A stretch of 64,000 nt of DNA from Durusdinium trenchii (taxonomy: Eukaryota > Sar > Dinophyceae > Suessiales > Symbiodiniaceae): assembly GCA_963970005.1 (NCBI GenBank), contig CAXAMN010021940.1:886046-950045 (forward strand), in the 5' to 3' direction. Positions 22,332 through 32,451 of the stretch are shown here, in pieces. Each line of letters starts with the position of its first letter. The first letter of the stretch is position 1. The position numbers and the translations under genes were made by a program. The notes beneath the pieces are model-generated. The model saw nothing but the letters and a program-made list of their open reading frames with translations. It did no database searches and was not told the DNA's origin.

Positions 22332-22894
22332 CTGAGCGTCTTCAGATGGAGAGATGGGAAGCGACCTGGATGAAGCGACCTGGACCAAGGACTTGAGCTA
22401 GTTTGTGGATTGATGTGCCCTCCCAAATCTAATTCGTCCACACAGGTCTCTACGTGAAAGACGACGCACCACATCCAAATGCTCTGAAAGATGCAGCAGT
22501 CGGCACTCACATGAAACCCACAAAGTTAATGTTCAACATAAAATGCTACACCACTTGGCCCTTTGCCTGCAAATACAATCTATGTCACCTGTGTCATACG
22601 TGAAGCTTTCTTTGGAACACCTGTGAATCAGGGTTCGTACTAAAGGAAATATTGAAAGATCTTAAACTCCGCTCCAAGTCACGTCGGCCGAGGAATGCAG
22701 GTCTCCAACCAGACCTTCCTGCGCGGGCGGATGCGTGCGTCATCCTCCAACAACGCTTGGAAGATGCGATGTTGAGAGGTCCCCCCATTCCAACACTCCC
22801 ATGACACACTCTACACCCATATAGCTGAAGAGCTTCACACCCATGGGTTCATGGCGAAAAAGAACACATCGAAACTGCCATGAAGGGGTGCAAC

Positions 22895-23050
22895 CTCTGC
22901 GTCCCCATGGCTTGGCCTCTGCGAGCACCACTAGTACCACGGCACCCGGGCCCGTCCTGCCGTAGACGCGCTGCGACTTCTGGAGGCTTCGGGCCGTGGA
23001 CGGCGGTAGCGCCTCCGCGCGGACCGCTCGGCCACGCGGAGCGGAACCGT
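22895..23050 (-). CDS. Exon of unknown protein
   Basis: An excellent acceptor (TTCTGTCTTTCCAG|AC) opens a frame with KSQRVYGRTGPGAVVLVVLA, ending at AGAG|GTTGCA. Third positions are strongly G/C. The hydrophobic run GAVVLVVLA could be a beta strand. Confidence 0.5.
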
Positions 23051-23120
23051 CTGGAAAGACAGAAGGAGTCTCATCAGAGTCTCTCAAGAATCAACATCAA
23101 TACGTATGTCTGAGTCTTAT

Positions 23121-23157
23121 AAATATATATTATATATATATATGTGTGTGTGTGTGT
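23121..23157 (+). repeat. (TA)n(TG)n compound microsatellite
   Basis: ATATATTATATATATATATG is followed by (TG)n. The same compound type recurs near 21335-21392, 38024-38075 and 63326-63346 and is a hallmark of this window. Confidence 0.85.
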
Positions 23158-23635
23158 TTTGTGGTCAAACAGTGATGTACGGTGATATACGTATTAATGT
23201 GGTCCTCTGCAAATTTCCCTGCACTGATTGATAAAGGCCCCAGCATTATTCTTTGGGGGGATGTATATGATTGGGGAAATATGTTGTTTAAGGGTTGTAT
23301 TTAACATATTTTAATATTGTTTCCTCTCTGGTTTTAATTTAATTATTGCAAATGTCTTCAATGCAATCTTGATTCCTTTCATTTTAGTATTGCCAGAGTA
23401 GCTCCACAGAGGTAGCTAAGATTAGCTAAGTATTGATTTGTTTTGTCTTCATCAATTGACCGGTGTTCTATCATGTTATTCTAGGGTCTCCAATTGTTGG
23501 ACGGGGGGTTGATTAATCAAGATTCAACATTATTATTATATATATATATAATGGCTGTGAGGCGTAGCCGCGTAGCCTCTCCCTACGGGACCTCTCTACG
23601 ATCTCCACGTGCCACAGCTGCCACAGCGCGCTCAC

Positions 23636-23842
23636 GTTTCGCCGCCTGCGGTCGGCTGTTCCAAGCCACCGTCTTTGCCACGTCGTCGGACGGCGGCAAG
23701 CGGGGCAAGCGGGGCAGCAAGGGCTCGAAGGCGCCTGAAACGTTGACGGCTCGGTCGTTGACGAAGAAACCGGCAACGGTGAATGGTCCCCAGCCAGAAT
23801 TGGAATCGGTCAGTTGGAATTGGTCCCACAACGGGGAGACTT
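23636..23842 (-). CDS. Exon of unknown protein
   Basis: The open frame runs through FTVAGFFVNDRAVNVSGAFE to the donor GAAAC|GTGAGC, with about 80% G/C third positions. The 5' edge near 23842 is a guess. A 144-codon frame on the other strand overlaps it but has worse codon use. Confidence 0.5.
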
Positions 23843-24627
23843 CCGAACCAATGCGGAGGTTTTCTCGTCGTCTTGTTGCGATGTCTAAACTCGAGGGGGT
23901 TTTCCAAGTTGGCCAAACTTCGTGGTGATGAAAAGAATGCACTTAATCGGCACTTTGCACACCCACACACTTGTTCTTTCTCACATTGAAACATACAAAT
24001 ACATTAAAAGACATGCCATATTGTCAATTACTATAAAATTGTGTCAAACTATCAACATGTTGTATATATCTATATACCGGTGTGTGTGTGTGTGCCAAGG
24101 ACCTCAAGATCCTCAAGTGTCTTCGTTCAACGCCTCCAACTGTTGCAGGTCCCTGGGCCCCCCAACTGGGCGAACACCTCTCAATCCGCCCGCTTCGCAT
24201 GGTGCGCTCCATCCTCACATACCTTGCGACGCAAACTCACATGGACCGGGAAAATGGACCTCCACAAGACTATATATGATGAAGACTATTCTCATCTGCC
24301 ACTCAGTAGGGTCCACTGTGGTCCTCTGCAGGTACGAAAGAATGGCCTGGCCACTGCGAGGTAGACACTTGGCTGAAAACACGTGGAAACCGTTAGGACT
24401 GGACAACTGTTCCTTTGGCATCCTTTTGCAGGGGGTTGGGAGTCTGTGACGATCTCTTCCATGTGATCACAACACCCGTATTGTCCACAAAACTTCACTT
24501 TTCAATACGTTTCATACATTCCTCAGAAACTCAAACTCTTCACTGTTCGACACCTTTCTCTGAGCTTTCGATTTGTTGATACCTTTGCGACATTAGTGTG
24601 TGGCAGCCTGGCCTACTCTGAATACAC

Positions 24628-24769
24628 TGTGAAACAACGTCTCCGCTTGTCGCCGTCCCCTTCCCTCGGCCATCCATCCATGGCGGCCATGTGGCATGGC
24701 ATCCTCCAACGCCGCCCTCCGCTGCCGCACCCAGTTCAGGCCACTGCGATAACCAGGGAGACGTTTCAC
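24628..24769 (-). CDS. Exon of unknown basic protein
   Basis: TGGCAG|GTG opens VKRLPGYRSGLNWVRQRRAA and runs 47 codons to CACA|GTGTAT. The peptide is rich in Arg and Trp and has the look of a globular domain. Codon use is strongly coding. No family is recognised. Confidence 0.6.
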
Positions 24770-25133
24770 CTGCCAACATGAAAACAAGTGTTATAACCAC
24801 TGGCACCGAACAGGTCGTCTGGCACCGAACAATAGAAATCCCTGACGCGCATGCCACATGAGATCGGCGCAGGCCCCGCCGGTCGCCCCGAAGCACCACT
24901 CTGCCGTCTTGCGGACACTTTGGGCAAGCATAGGCTAATTAATTAGGAACTTCTGAGGGAGTTTCACAGCTGAAAAGACCAGCATTCTCACGTTACTAGT
25001 TCGAGAGTGAGTTAACAACTATATACAGTATACAGTATACAGCACAAAACAACACTAGGCCATGTGGTCATGCCAACAAATCCCGTGATGGCGGATGTCA
25101 GTATGTGCTGCAAGTGCAAGGTGCGGACATTCT

Positions 25134-25271
25134 ACTGCAGGTTGCTTGCTGTTGAAGGAAGAATCCTCCGCAAAATGCTGGAAACACTGAGGCCTTTGAT
25201 CTGTTCCATGCTGTTGCCTAGCTTATAGGTGGTGCAAAGTGTCGCAACCAAATGGGGGTGCACTAAAATCC
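25134..25271 (-). CDS. Possible terminal exon of unknown protein
   Basis: The frame includes HPHLVATLCTTYKLGNSMEQ and then LSVSSILRRILPSTASNLQ before a TAG. It resembles helical-repeat sequence, but no family can be named and the acceptor is unclear. Confidence 0.3.
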
Positions 25272-25367
25272 GGAGACCTCTCGAAGACCCCCTGGAAGAA
25301 GGGAAATTCAGCCAAACCCCATGGGTTGGGGTTCTCCCGATTGAAATGCACACTCAAATTCTGTCAC

Positions 25368-25457
25368 TTTAGCAGTCCACTCCAAGTGAAAGCCCAGGCA
25401 CAGGTCGTGGGCTGCTTTCGGCCACGCTGTCTGGCACGGGCCCCGAGAGAGTGACTT
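25368..25457 (-). CDS. Exon of unknown protein
   Basis: Exactly 30 codons between GACCAG|AAG and AAA|GTGACA, phase 0 at both ends, including TAWPKAAHDLCLGFHLEWTA. Splice sites and frame agree. No family is recognised. Confidence 0.5.
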
Positions 25458-25792
25458 CTGGTCCGGGCGGGGCAATGGAAATTCATATGTTGAAGTGACC
25501 TCAAACTTGAAGGGCAGCAGCTTTGTGAAAGATGAACATGATCAATGAGAAAATCGACCAAGCAACTGTACGGTAGGCTCAGCGGGCAACTTATATATCC
25601 CGCACCCCAATCAACAGTCCAACATAGTCCAACCACCTGACCACCAGCACCCTTGAAAAAGTGCGAACACGCACAATCTCCCAAGGATTCTAATTACACT
25701 ACAAAGAGAGATCAAATCAAAACGGTAAACCTATTGCGACTATTCCTTTTTACCCTTTATCATCATCCTTTATCTATGATGTTGTTGGAAGG

Positions 25793-25977
25793 CTAGGGAA
25801 AGATTGAGTCCCAGCCAGTCTCAAACGTCTGCGCAGCGGCACGGGTGCCTCGGTCAGTGCCATCCGGTGTCTTCACCGTTTCGCGCAAGGAGGTCAAGGC
25901 GTTCACCGCCAACACCTGACGGAAACGAAGAACGAGCACGGACCGGTGCTGAAGAAGCTGAAGAAGGACCTCTTTAT
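25793..25977 (-). CDS. Terminal exon of a helical protein
   Basis: A very good acceptor (CAATTTCTTGCAG|AT) opens KEVLLQLLQHRSVLVLRFRQ, runs to ETGWDSIFP and a TAG. The leucine-rich helix is amphipathic. A donor CAG|GTGTTG inside could shorten it. Confidence 0.55.
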
Positions 25978-26785
25978 CTGCAAGAAATTGACTGAACATT
26001 GGGATAGCAGTTCCCTGTCGGGGTGCCTCTTGTAGGATCGGGGTGCCCAGAACATCCACTCACCGGCTGGAACTACTCAAAACCCTTCCTTTGGACTGCT
26101 GGATTGCAATGATAAGCATGTCCTCTTTCAAATGGAATTTGACAGAGTCCAGGGTGGGCTGGATGGTTTGGAGGATTTTTTGGGTCCCACAAGCTGCACC
26201 CAGCCTGGAAACAACCAGGGCCCCTGGATGCTCCGGCTCTCTGGTATCGATGCCGCCTCTCCATGAGGTGGGTCCTCTCCCGTGAGGTGGCTTGACGGGT
26301 GGGTCCTCTGGCCATCGGCCCCGTACCCTGCCCCTTCAACCCTCTCGGAACGGGGGAACCGGTGGCGCGTGCTGAAAAGGTGAGCGATGTTGCTTCGAGG
26401 ATCGGCCGCTGGCACTGGCCGCTGGTACTCCCTGGATGTTGAACATCAGCTGGCCTTCCCTACCCCCGAACCGGTCTGGACGGATGGGCGTTTTTTTCTG
26501 TGGTTCCTAAGGTCCTAAGGTGGGACATGCGGCTCGCAAAGCAAGGAAGGGGTCACATGGTGTTCTGGTGTCGTTTTTCCTCGGTGGTTCCTCACGGTTC
26601 CTCCTCACATGCGGTTCCTCACGGGTCTGCTGTCTTCACTGCATCAGGTATACAAAGCTCTAAGTCATCTGATCTTTTGTAATGAGGCTGAGATGTATGT
26701 GTGTAAGTGCAGACATGTATACTACCCCCCCGTGTGTGTGTCATGTGGTCTTTTTTCCTTTTGGTCCCCCCCTTCGCCCCCACAG

Positions 26786-26901
26786 GTGCTTTCGGCCCCA
26801 CCTGGTTGAAGACCCTGGCGGAAGATCTCCGCCTTGGAGCCTCGCCGTTACGCGGCTGTCTCAGCATGATCGCTGCAATGGAGCAAAGAGGCCATCTGTG
26901 A
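26786..26901 (+). CDS. Terminal exon on the plus strand
   Basis: A strong acceptor (CCCCTTCGCCCCCACAG|GT) opens AFGPTWLKTLAEDLRLGASP and then LRGCLSMIAAMEQRG, ending in TGA. Codon use is good and the minus strand has stops. This is one of few confident plus-strand exons. Confidence 0.6.
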
Positions 26902-27068
26902 CTTGCAGGATTCATTTATATAGTGCTCCCCCAAATAGAGAGTGGGCAGTGGAGACCATGACTTCAATACATGTTGAGTGGGGAGTTACTTTTCTATCCA
27001 TTATGGGGTCTGTATCATCCAATAGTCACTACATGTCACTACATCCGTTCCTCTTGTGTAAGATCTCA

Positions 27069-27217
27069 CTACCCCGCCCCTTGATTCCGGCGATGGTTCG
27101 CTACCACGTCGCGGGCCGAAGGGCTCCGGTCCAGCCGGCCCTCGGCCTCTTGCCGTTGCTGGACCAAATCCAACAGCCGCTGCTTCTCCTCATTCGTCGC
27201 AAGACGAAGCGGCGAAC
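27069..27217 (-). CDS. Exon of a charged helical protein
   Basis: GCTAG|GT opens SPLRLATNEEKQRLLDLVQQ then RQEAEGRLDRSPSARD. It probably ends at GAC|GTGGTA; read through, a TAG follows at 27069. The acceptor is formed by a copy of the TAGCGATGCACC repeat. Confidence 0.55.
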
Positions 27218-27218
27218 C

Positions 27219-27278
27219 TAGCGATGCACCGGTTGCAAACGTAGCGATGCACCGGTGACTCATTAGTAGCGATGCACC
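27219..27278 (+). repeat. Three copies of TAGCGATGCACC
   Basis: Exact 12-mers start at 27219, 27242 and 27267. The first copy supplies, on the minus strand, the CATCGCTAG|G acceptor of the adjacent exon. The core TAGCGATG is shared with the repeats at 20401 and 36403. Confidence 0.75.
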
Positions 27279-27420
27279 CATGGGAGTTGTGTGAAACTCT
27301 TGAGTTGGGAACTTGGTGCTCTGGACCATTCGACCATTCAACCTGAGGGGGCGCCTGAGGGGAGACCGAACACCTCTACCTATGGACCCTTCCTTTTGAC
27401 GAACCTCGTGGTGTCTCAAC

Positions 27421-27565
27421 CTAGCGGGACCTGGTTGAAGCCGCTCCGCCGCTCCAGGAGCTCCGAGGTCTCAAGTCTCCACGGCTCAGGAGCTCCGAGG
27501 TCTCCTCGGGAAACTCGTCGACCAGTTCCCGGAAGGCGGTGTTGTTGATGGCGAACGTCAGCATC
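27421..27565 (-). CDS. Exon of unknown protein
   Basis: GGAG|G opens MLTFAINNTAFRELVDEFPE with near-perfect third-position bias. Downstream an 18-bp word (GAGACCTCGGAGCTCCTG) is repeated after 32 bp, out of frame, before a stop. The true 3' edge may be before that duplication. Confidence 0.5.
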
Positions 27566-28082
27566 CTCCGTCTCGTGACTCGGGGGCAGAACGACGTCGG
27601 AACGACCGGCATCGTCCGCGCCATCGGCACCGTCCGCGTGACCGCGGGGTGATTTCGGCGCCAGGAAGGGGCACCAAGTGAACCGCCGGGTTGGATGAAT
27701 GTTGATATGGTGGGTTCATGACGACCAATCGGCTACTCGGCTACTGTGTAGACATCTGAAAGCAGATTCACCACCAGAAGGGTTGTTTGTTCACTTCTCT
27801 GGTGTGTGTGTCTGACATGCTCCAGTGGGGCTAAAAGACTCAAAACCCACTCAGTGCCGGTGAGAAAACATTCCTTCAGGGGCGGGGCACAAGCTTGACG
27901 AATGCAACACACCCATACACGCCCAGTCAACCCAGTCAAAGTAACATTCTCCAAACTCCATTCGTTTCATTTCCGCATGAGCTCTTAGAGCTTATGTAGA
28001 CTCTTGATCAAATCAAAACCCCCGGCCGCGGGGAGGTGTTACACTCCCAAGTCCTGGAGTCACTGGAGTCCTGGAGGGGTTC

Positions 28083-28358
28083 TTATATAATGAATTCCAG
28101 AAAGTCAAAGTCTATGCCACGCCCACACCCCCCCCCCGCCGTCCTCGGGCCCCCACGTACCGCACCGCGTCCGCCCCCCGCAGCGCCGCTCCTCTCGTCC
28201 GCGCGCACGGTGGCCGTGGCGGAGGGCACGAAGCCCAAGGCCACCGATTCTCCGATGAACCTCCGGAGGGGCTCGCCGGCTTGCGGTCCCGGTGCTGCTC
28301 TCCGGTTTGGGAGTGTGTTCTTGGGGGGTGCGGTAGAGCTATCGGTGAAGATGGACAT
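28083..28358 (-). CDS. Possible first exon, Gly/Arg-rich end
   Basis: An ATG opens MSIFTDSSTAPPKNTLPN, continues through EPLRRFIGESVALGFV and becomes Gly/Arg-rich. Codon use is strongly coding. The downstream half is low complexity and its end uncertain. Confidence 0.4.
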   Translation of the reverse strand: MSIFTDSSTAPPKNTLPNRRAAPGPQAGEPLRRFIGESVALGFVPSATATVRADERSGAAGGGRGAVRGGPRTAGGGCGRGIDFDFLEFII

Positions 28359-28504
28359 GGAGATTTGAGATGGACTGTCAAGTGTTTACCTGACAAAAAT
28401 CAAAAAATAAATCTATTATATATATATATATACAGTATTATAGTAGTATATATTACAATACAATACAATACAATACATATACTATCATATACTGCAATTC
28501 TTGT

Positions 28505-28744
28505 TTAAAGCCTTGAGCTGTCTATGATCATGGCCCTGGCGTTTTCAACACAGGCCCCCTCTCCACCGCGTTTCTTCTCGCAGAACCGGGGCATCGCACT
28601 CTCCGGCGCCGATGCGGCCCACCACACGGCCTGGAGCTCCGGCAGCTCCGGACCGTCGGAGGGCGCGGTCCCAGCTGGACATCTGTCCAAAGTCATCCCG
28701 TCGTCGTCCAGTAGTGCCTTTTTGATCCCTTTTTCACGATCCAT
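28505..28744 (-). CDS. Terminal exon or small ORF of unknown protein
   Basis: A 79-codon frame, MDREKGIKKALLDDDGMTLD through PELPELQAVWWAASAPESA to TAA, has clearly coding third positions. The start may be an internal ATG after an acceptor AAAAAG|GCA. No family is recognised. Confidence 0.5.
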   Translation of the reverse strand: MDREKGIKKALLDDDGMTLDRCPAGTAPSDGPELPELQAVWWAASAPESAMPRFCEKKRGGEGACVENARAMIIDSSRL

Positions 28745-29128
28745 GCATTTTCATGATGTTGCAACTCTTCTGGGTGGATGTCCTGTGGTATGGAAGAACC
28801 AAGTCACACTTTCCGAGATGCTCCTGTTGGCCATCCTATGGGGTCGCATGGATTATAGGGATCATTGGTAAATTGCGCCAGGACACCTGCTGGTGGGCTG
28901 TAACAAGGCAAAAAGGCTGCCGACTGCCCCATAATAACAGTACATGATAACTGGCACCAACTATATAACACCACTGCGTATTATATACTCAAACATCTAC
29001 TACAGGACGTTGCACGATGCATCTTTTGTGCGCAAGGAAGAAGGTCTGGCTGCCACTGGTCACGATGCTGCGACCCGCCCTCCGAGCCCCTGGCCTCCCT
29101 TCTCAATGGAAGCATTGCCTGCGAGCAG

Positions 29129-29227
29129 CGATAGCAGCGATATTCTTGTTAGCAGCGATAGCAGCGATATNNNNNNNNNNAGCAGCGATATTCTTGTTAG
29201 CAGCGATAGCAGCGATATTCTTGTTAG
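29129..29227 (+). repeat. 27-bp tandem repeat interrupted by an assembly gap
   Basis: The unit is AGCAGCGAT twice followed by ATTCTTGTT. Because 27 is a multiple of three, each strand reads a 9-residue repeat (SSDSSDILV on plus, NKNIAAIAA on minus). Ten N's interrupt the array, so its true length is unknown. Confidence 0.85.
29171..29180. other. Assembly gap (10 N)
   Basis: Ten N's sit inside the 27-bp tandem repeat, so the gap is most likely a placeholder for a collapsed array. Confidence 0.98.
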
Positions 29228-29405
29228 ATGTGGTAAAAACTGTTGGGGAAAACATGGGAAAACAACTGAGGGGGCTGGGGCTCCGGTGCATTGCAGGACG
29301 TGAGGGTCCGGTGCTCGTCTTCCACCCCATCGGTGCGAAGTCGGCCGCCGCCACGTTCTGTCCACTGCACCCGCCCAGGCCACGCCCAAACCACGCCGTC
29401 CCACC

Positions 29406-29554
29406 TCATCCCACGCCATCGCGGGCGTCGAGAAACCGCCAGCCTTGCTGGATCAGAAGGCTAAAGCCCGCATCTGCACCTGGCGCCGGTCCCCGCGTCG
29501 GTACACACGCGGCCCACGCGTGGATGGACTTGGAACGAAGCCGGACTTGGAACC
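29406..29554 (-). CDS. Exon of unknown protein
   Basis: ACCAG|GG opens a frame including FSLLIQQGWRFLDARDGVG and a TGA, with good third-position bias. A GT donor (GGC|GTGGGA) just before the stop is an alternative end. The plus strand is open too. Confidence 0.4.
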
Positions 29555-29870
29555 CTGGTGTTTTCGAGGGGCAGCAAGACTTAGCACACTCCTGCCAACG
29601 CCTCAAAATAATGCATTTGGCATGATCAAACAGCGGTGCCGGCCCGACACCATTCTGGCCCATTTCGTAAGTCTGGCCTGGAAAAACAAAGCGCGAGGTT
29701 GGCTTCGCGCTTGAAATGATTGGACGAACGCCAAAGTTGGTCCTGATTCATGATTGCCTTTTTCGACCTGAGCACGGCTCTATTGTCACATGCCAAGAAA
29801 CACCGTGTTAAACCATGTTACGCCATCCATTCTCCCCATTGCTTGCACTGGCCGGCAAAACCGCACCGAG

Positions 29871-30018
29871 CATCGAAACTGCATCCCCAAAGCAACATGG
29901 GCCTTCTTCCAAGAGAGTCTGCCCGGGAAGAAAGACCTCGACATCGCCGCTTTGTGCACGCGACCAATCAGAGGCCCAGACCCCAGCACTTCCGCACGGG
30001 AAGAAAAAACCCGGAAGT
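29871..30018 (+). CDS. Possible plus-strand exon (strand uncertain)
   Basis: The frame NCIPKATWAFFQESLPGKKD continues to LCTRPIRGPDPSTSAREEK and a TGA, with good codon use. A GT (GGAA|GTGACA) near the end may be a donor. The minus strand also has a 102-codon open frame here. Confidence 0.3.
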
Positions 30019-30239
30019 GACACAGAAGACGACCCTTTGGTGGCTGTCATCCAAAGAATCTGAAGGTAATATATAGTATTGTGATCTGACATGTTTTCTC
30101 CCCCGTGGGAAGTCAAATGAAGTCAATATTCATGGATTGTAGATAAGCTGATAAGCCTATAAGCTCGCAACTGGAATGGGCCTCCAAACGTCTACAAACC
30201 TTTCCCACATCGACATCAGAAGTCCCACTCACTTCCTAA

Positions 30240-30388
30240 CTATTTGAACCAAAATGAGGTGAGCCATCCGAACCAGTTGAATGAAGTCTCTCGACCGGTC
30301 AAGATGCTCCCCATCTTCGCGCAAACACGTGCCTGCTTCTCCAAGTGTTGGGCCATGCGTGTGAGAAACCTCCAGGCAACGGCAAGGT
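30240..30388 (-). CDS. Exon of a helical protein
   Basis: A strong acceptor (CCTGTCCCCCCAAAG|AC) opens LAVAWRFLTRMAQHLEKQAR then VCAKMGSILTG, stopping at TAG. A GT donor (CCG|GTCGAG) could end it earlier. Third positions are G/C-rich. Confidence 0.5.
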
Positions 30389-31043
30389 CTTTGGGGGGGA
30401 CAGGAATAAGAAACCCAAATCGCTAGGTGTTCCTCTCTCAAATCCCTAACCCTTTTGTAGATGTTCTGTCCCCTAACCCCTTGTGTGGAGAACACCATAC
30501 ACCCTCGCCGAGAAAACCCGTGGAAGAACTGCTTCTCAAAGGTTCCAGGAGTTCTGAAGAGCCACAGCATGCTTTTGCTAGGCCGCGATAGCTTCCATCA
30601 ACTCACAGTCACATGATGTCACGCGTACGGTACGCGTGCCACATGAAAAGCGTGCATTCGCATCAGGAGACTTCCGGTTGGTTGGGTGATCTGCAACTTC
30701 CACAGTAATTACAGTAAGACAAAATGCCGACAAAGGCCCAACATCCTCCTTAAAATCGAAGTGTCTGTCTCTTTCGACTCCTTCGTCCTTCTATTTCCTC
30801 TCCAATCCCGAGGGGCGAAGGATCGCAATTCTTGAGGAAGCTGGTGGGCTGCCTGGGCCGAGACGTTTGGTCCCAAACGGTGACGCGGACGGCGTGCGCG
30901 TCCAATCGCAGATGAACCTGAAGGGACTGCGTTAAAACAAGGTCAATTGATGAGGAGGAATGTCTGTACAGTATATACCGTATGCATTATCATTTACTCT
31001 ATATAGAAAATGTATGATCAATATGATATAAACTACTGGTCAG

Positions 31044-31283
31044 TTGGTTGGCGGCGTTCCTTCCACCCTCAAACAAACCGACTTGGTGGCGGCACATCCG
31101 CTTTCAGGGACAAAGGATGACCGCCGCTGGCGTTTCAGCCCCAAACACCCCACCCAAGGGGGAAGGAGCATCGAACGCCTGTCTCTTTGCAACCTGGTTG
31201 CTGCGAAGGTAGCTCTTGCCCCTGCGAAAGAAGCAGAACACACCGGAGGCCCGGAGAAAGCCTGTTCCAAACTTCTGCCGTAG
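31044..31283 (+). CDS. Coding-like stretch, strand uncertain
   Basis: Both strands are open for about 80 codons. The plus frame (LVAAHPLSGTKDDRRWRFSP) has the better third-position bias. No splice sites were placed and no family is recognised. Confidence 0.25.
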   Translation: MVGGVPSTLKQTDLVAAHPLSGTKDDRRWRFSPKHPTQGGRSIERLSLCNLVAAKVALAPAKEAEHTGGPEKACSKLLP

Positions 31284-32039
31284 TCAATCATGGCAATCCA
31301 GATTGAGGATGCACCGTATTCAAATTACCCATCTTCGACCAAATCACCCCAGTCTACAACTTTGGAGATGCTATCTTTAGACCACCTAGGCTCAAAACAC
31401 TAGCTGTTGATGAGACGGTGCTTCATTGGCAAGGCGGGCTTTTTCGAAACACTGACGTGGGCAGCAAGTCTCCTCAGAGGAAAGGGTCTGCACAGTGGAC
31501 CGCATCTTCTTCTGCAGCATCAACTCCATCTTCCTCAAGCGGCCGATCACAAGGAAAGGAAAAGGATAAAAAGAGGTGAGGGAATGACAAGGAGAAGTGA
31601 CACCATAGGTGCTCACTCTTCAGGGGGACGTCCAAAACCTTGAAGTTTGGGAACTACCATGAACTACCCCAAGGCGTGCTTAGTGCTTGCACCCAGAGGC
31701 TCCAAACAGCCCTTGATCCCTCAAAGCCTAGGGATTTGAGACCCCAGCACCCCCTCCAGAGGATTCGACCCCAGACCCCTCCATATATGAGGGTCGCGTT
31801 TGGGCGGTCAATGATGTATACCTAGCTCTCCACCTCAGAAGTCAAACCCCACAGCTCGCCATGAAATGATACACCATAACGAGCGCCCACCTTTTTCCGA
31901 CCTGCAGAAAAAGCGCTGTACTCGACGTGTTCTTTGTCATTCATTGTCCTCAAGCAAGGCAACAAGCAAGCACAGATTTTTTGTGGCCACTGCGATTTGA
32001 GCAGCGAAACCATCCTGCCAATGCAGATCCACATTGCAG

Positions 32040-32252
32040 GCGTTTGACGTTGAAACACCTCCGGAGAGATGCTACGATACCGCCAGCCGCGGCAGAAGGG
32101 GATCGGCTCCATGGTGGAGATGCACCAAAACCATGACGGAGGCCGGTCAGCTGCGCCAGTTGGAAGGTCCACGCTGCGTTGCCGTCGGCGGCATTGCCGT
32201 CCACCATTCCGACAGCACCAGGGGGGCGATGGCAGGCGGGCTATGGAGCTGA
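32040..32252 (+). CDS. Plus-strand exon of unknown protein
   Basis: CATTGCAG|GCG opens AFDVETPPERCYDTASRGRR and later VAVGGIAVHHSDSTRG to a TGA. The codon bias is good. A 164-codon minus-strand frame overlaps it but is less coding-like. Confidence 0.4.
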   Translation, partial: AFDVETPPERCYDTASRGRRGSAPWWRCTKTMTEAGQLRQLEGPRCVAVGGIAVHHSDSTRGAMAGGLWS

Positions 32253-32371
32253 AGACTTCAAACGCATCTCGCGGTGGTGCTTCAGGAGATCCTGGCTGGC
32301 AGAACAAGACCATCAAAAGCTAAGAACAGGTTGCCGAGCCCTAGGTCACCTAGCACTAGGAAAAGAGTTAC

Positions 32372-32451
32372 CCAGCGCAACAGGTTAGCGTCCTCGGCCT
32401 CTTTCTGCAAGGCTTCACGTTCAGCCCGCTCGGCTTCGCTGAGTTGCTCCC
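32372..32451 (-). CDS. Coiled-coil exon b
   Basis: A strong acceptor (AATTTTTCGCAG|GG) and donor TGG|GTAACT flank 26 codons, EQLSEAERAEREALQKEAED and on. Entry phase matches exon a exactly. Confidence 0.7.
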
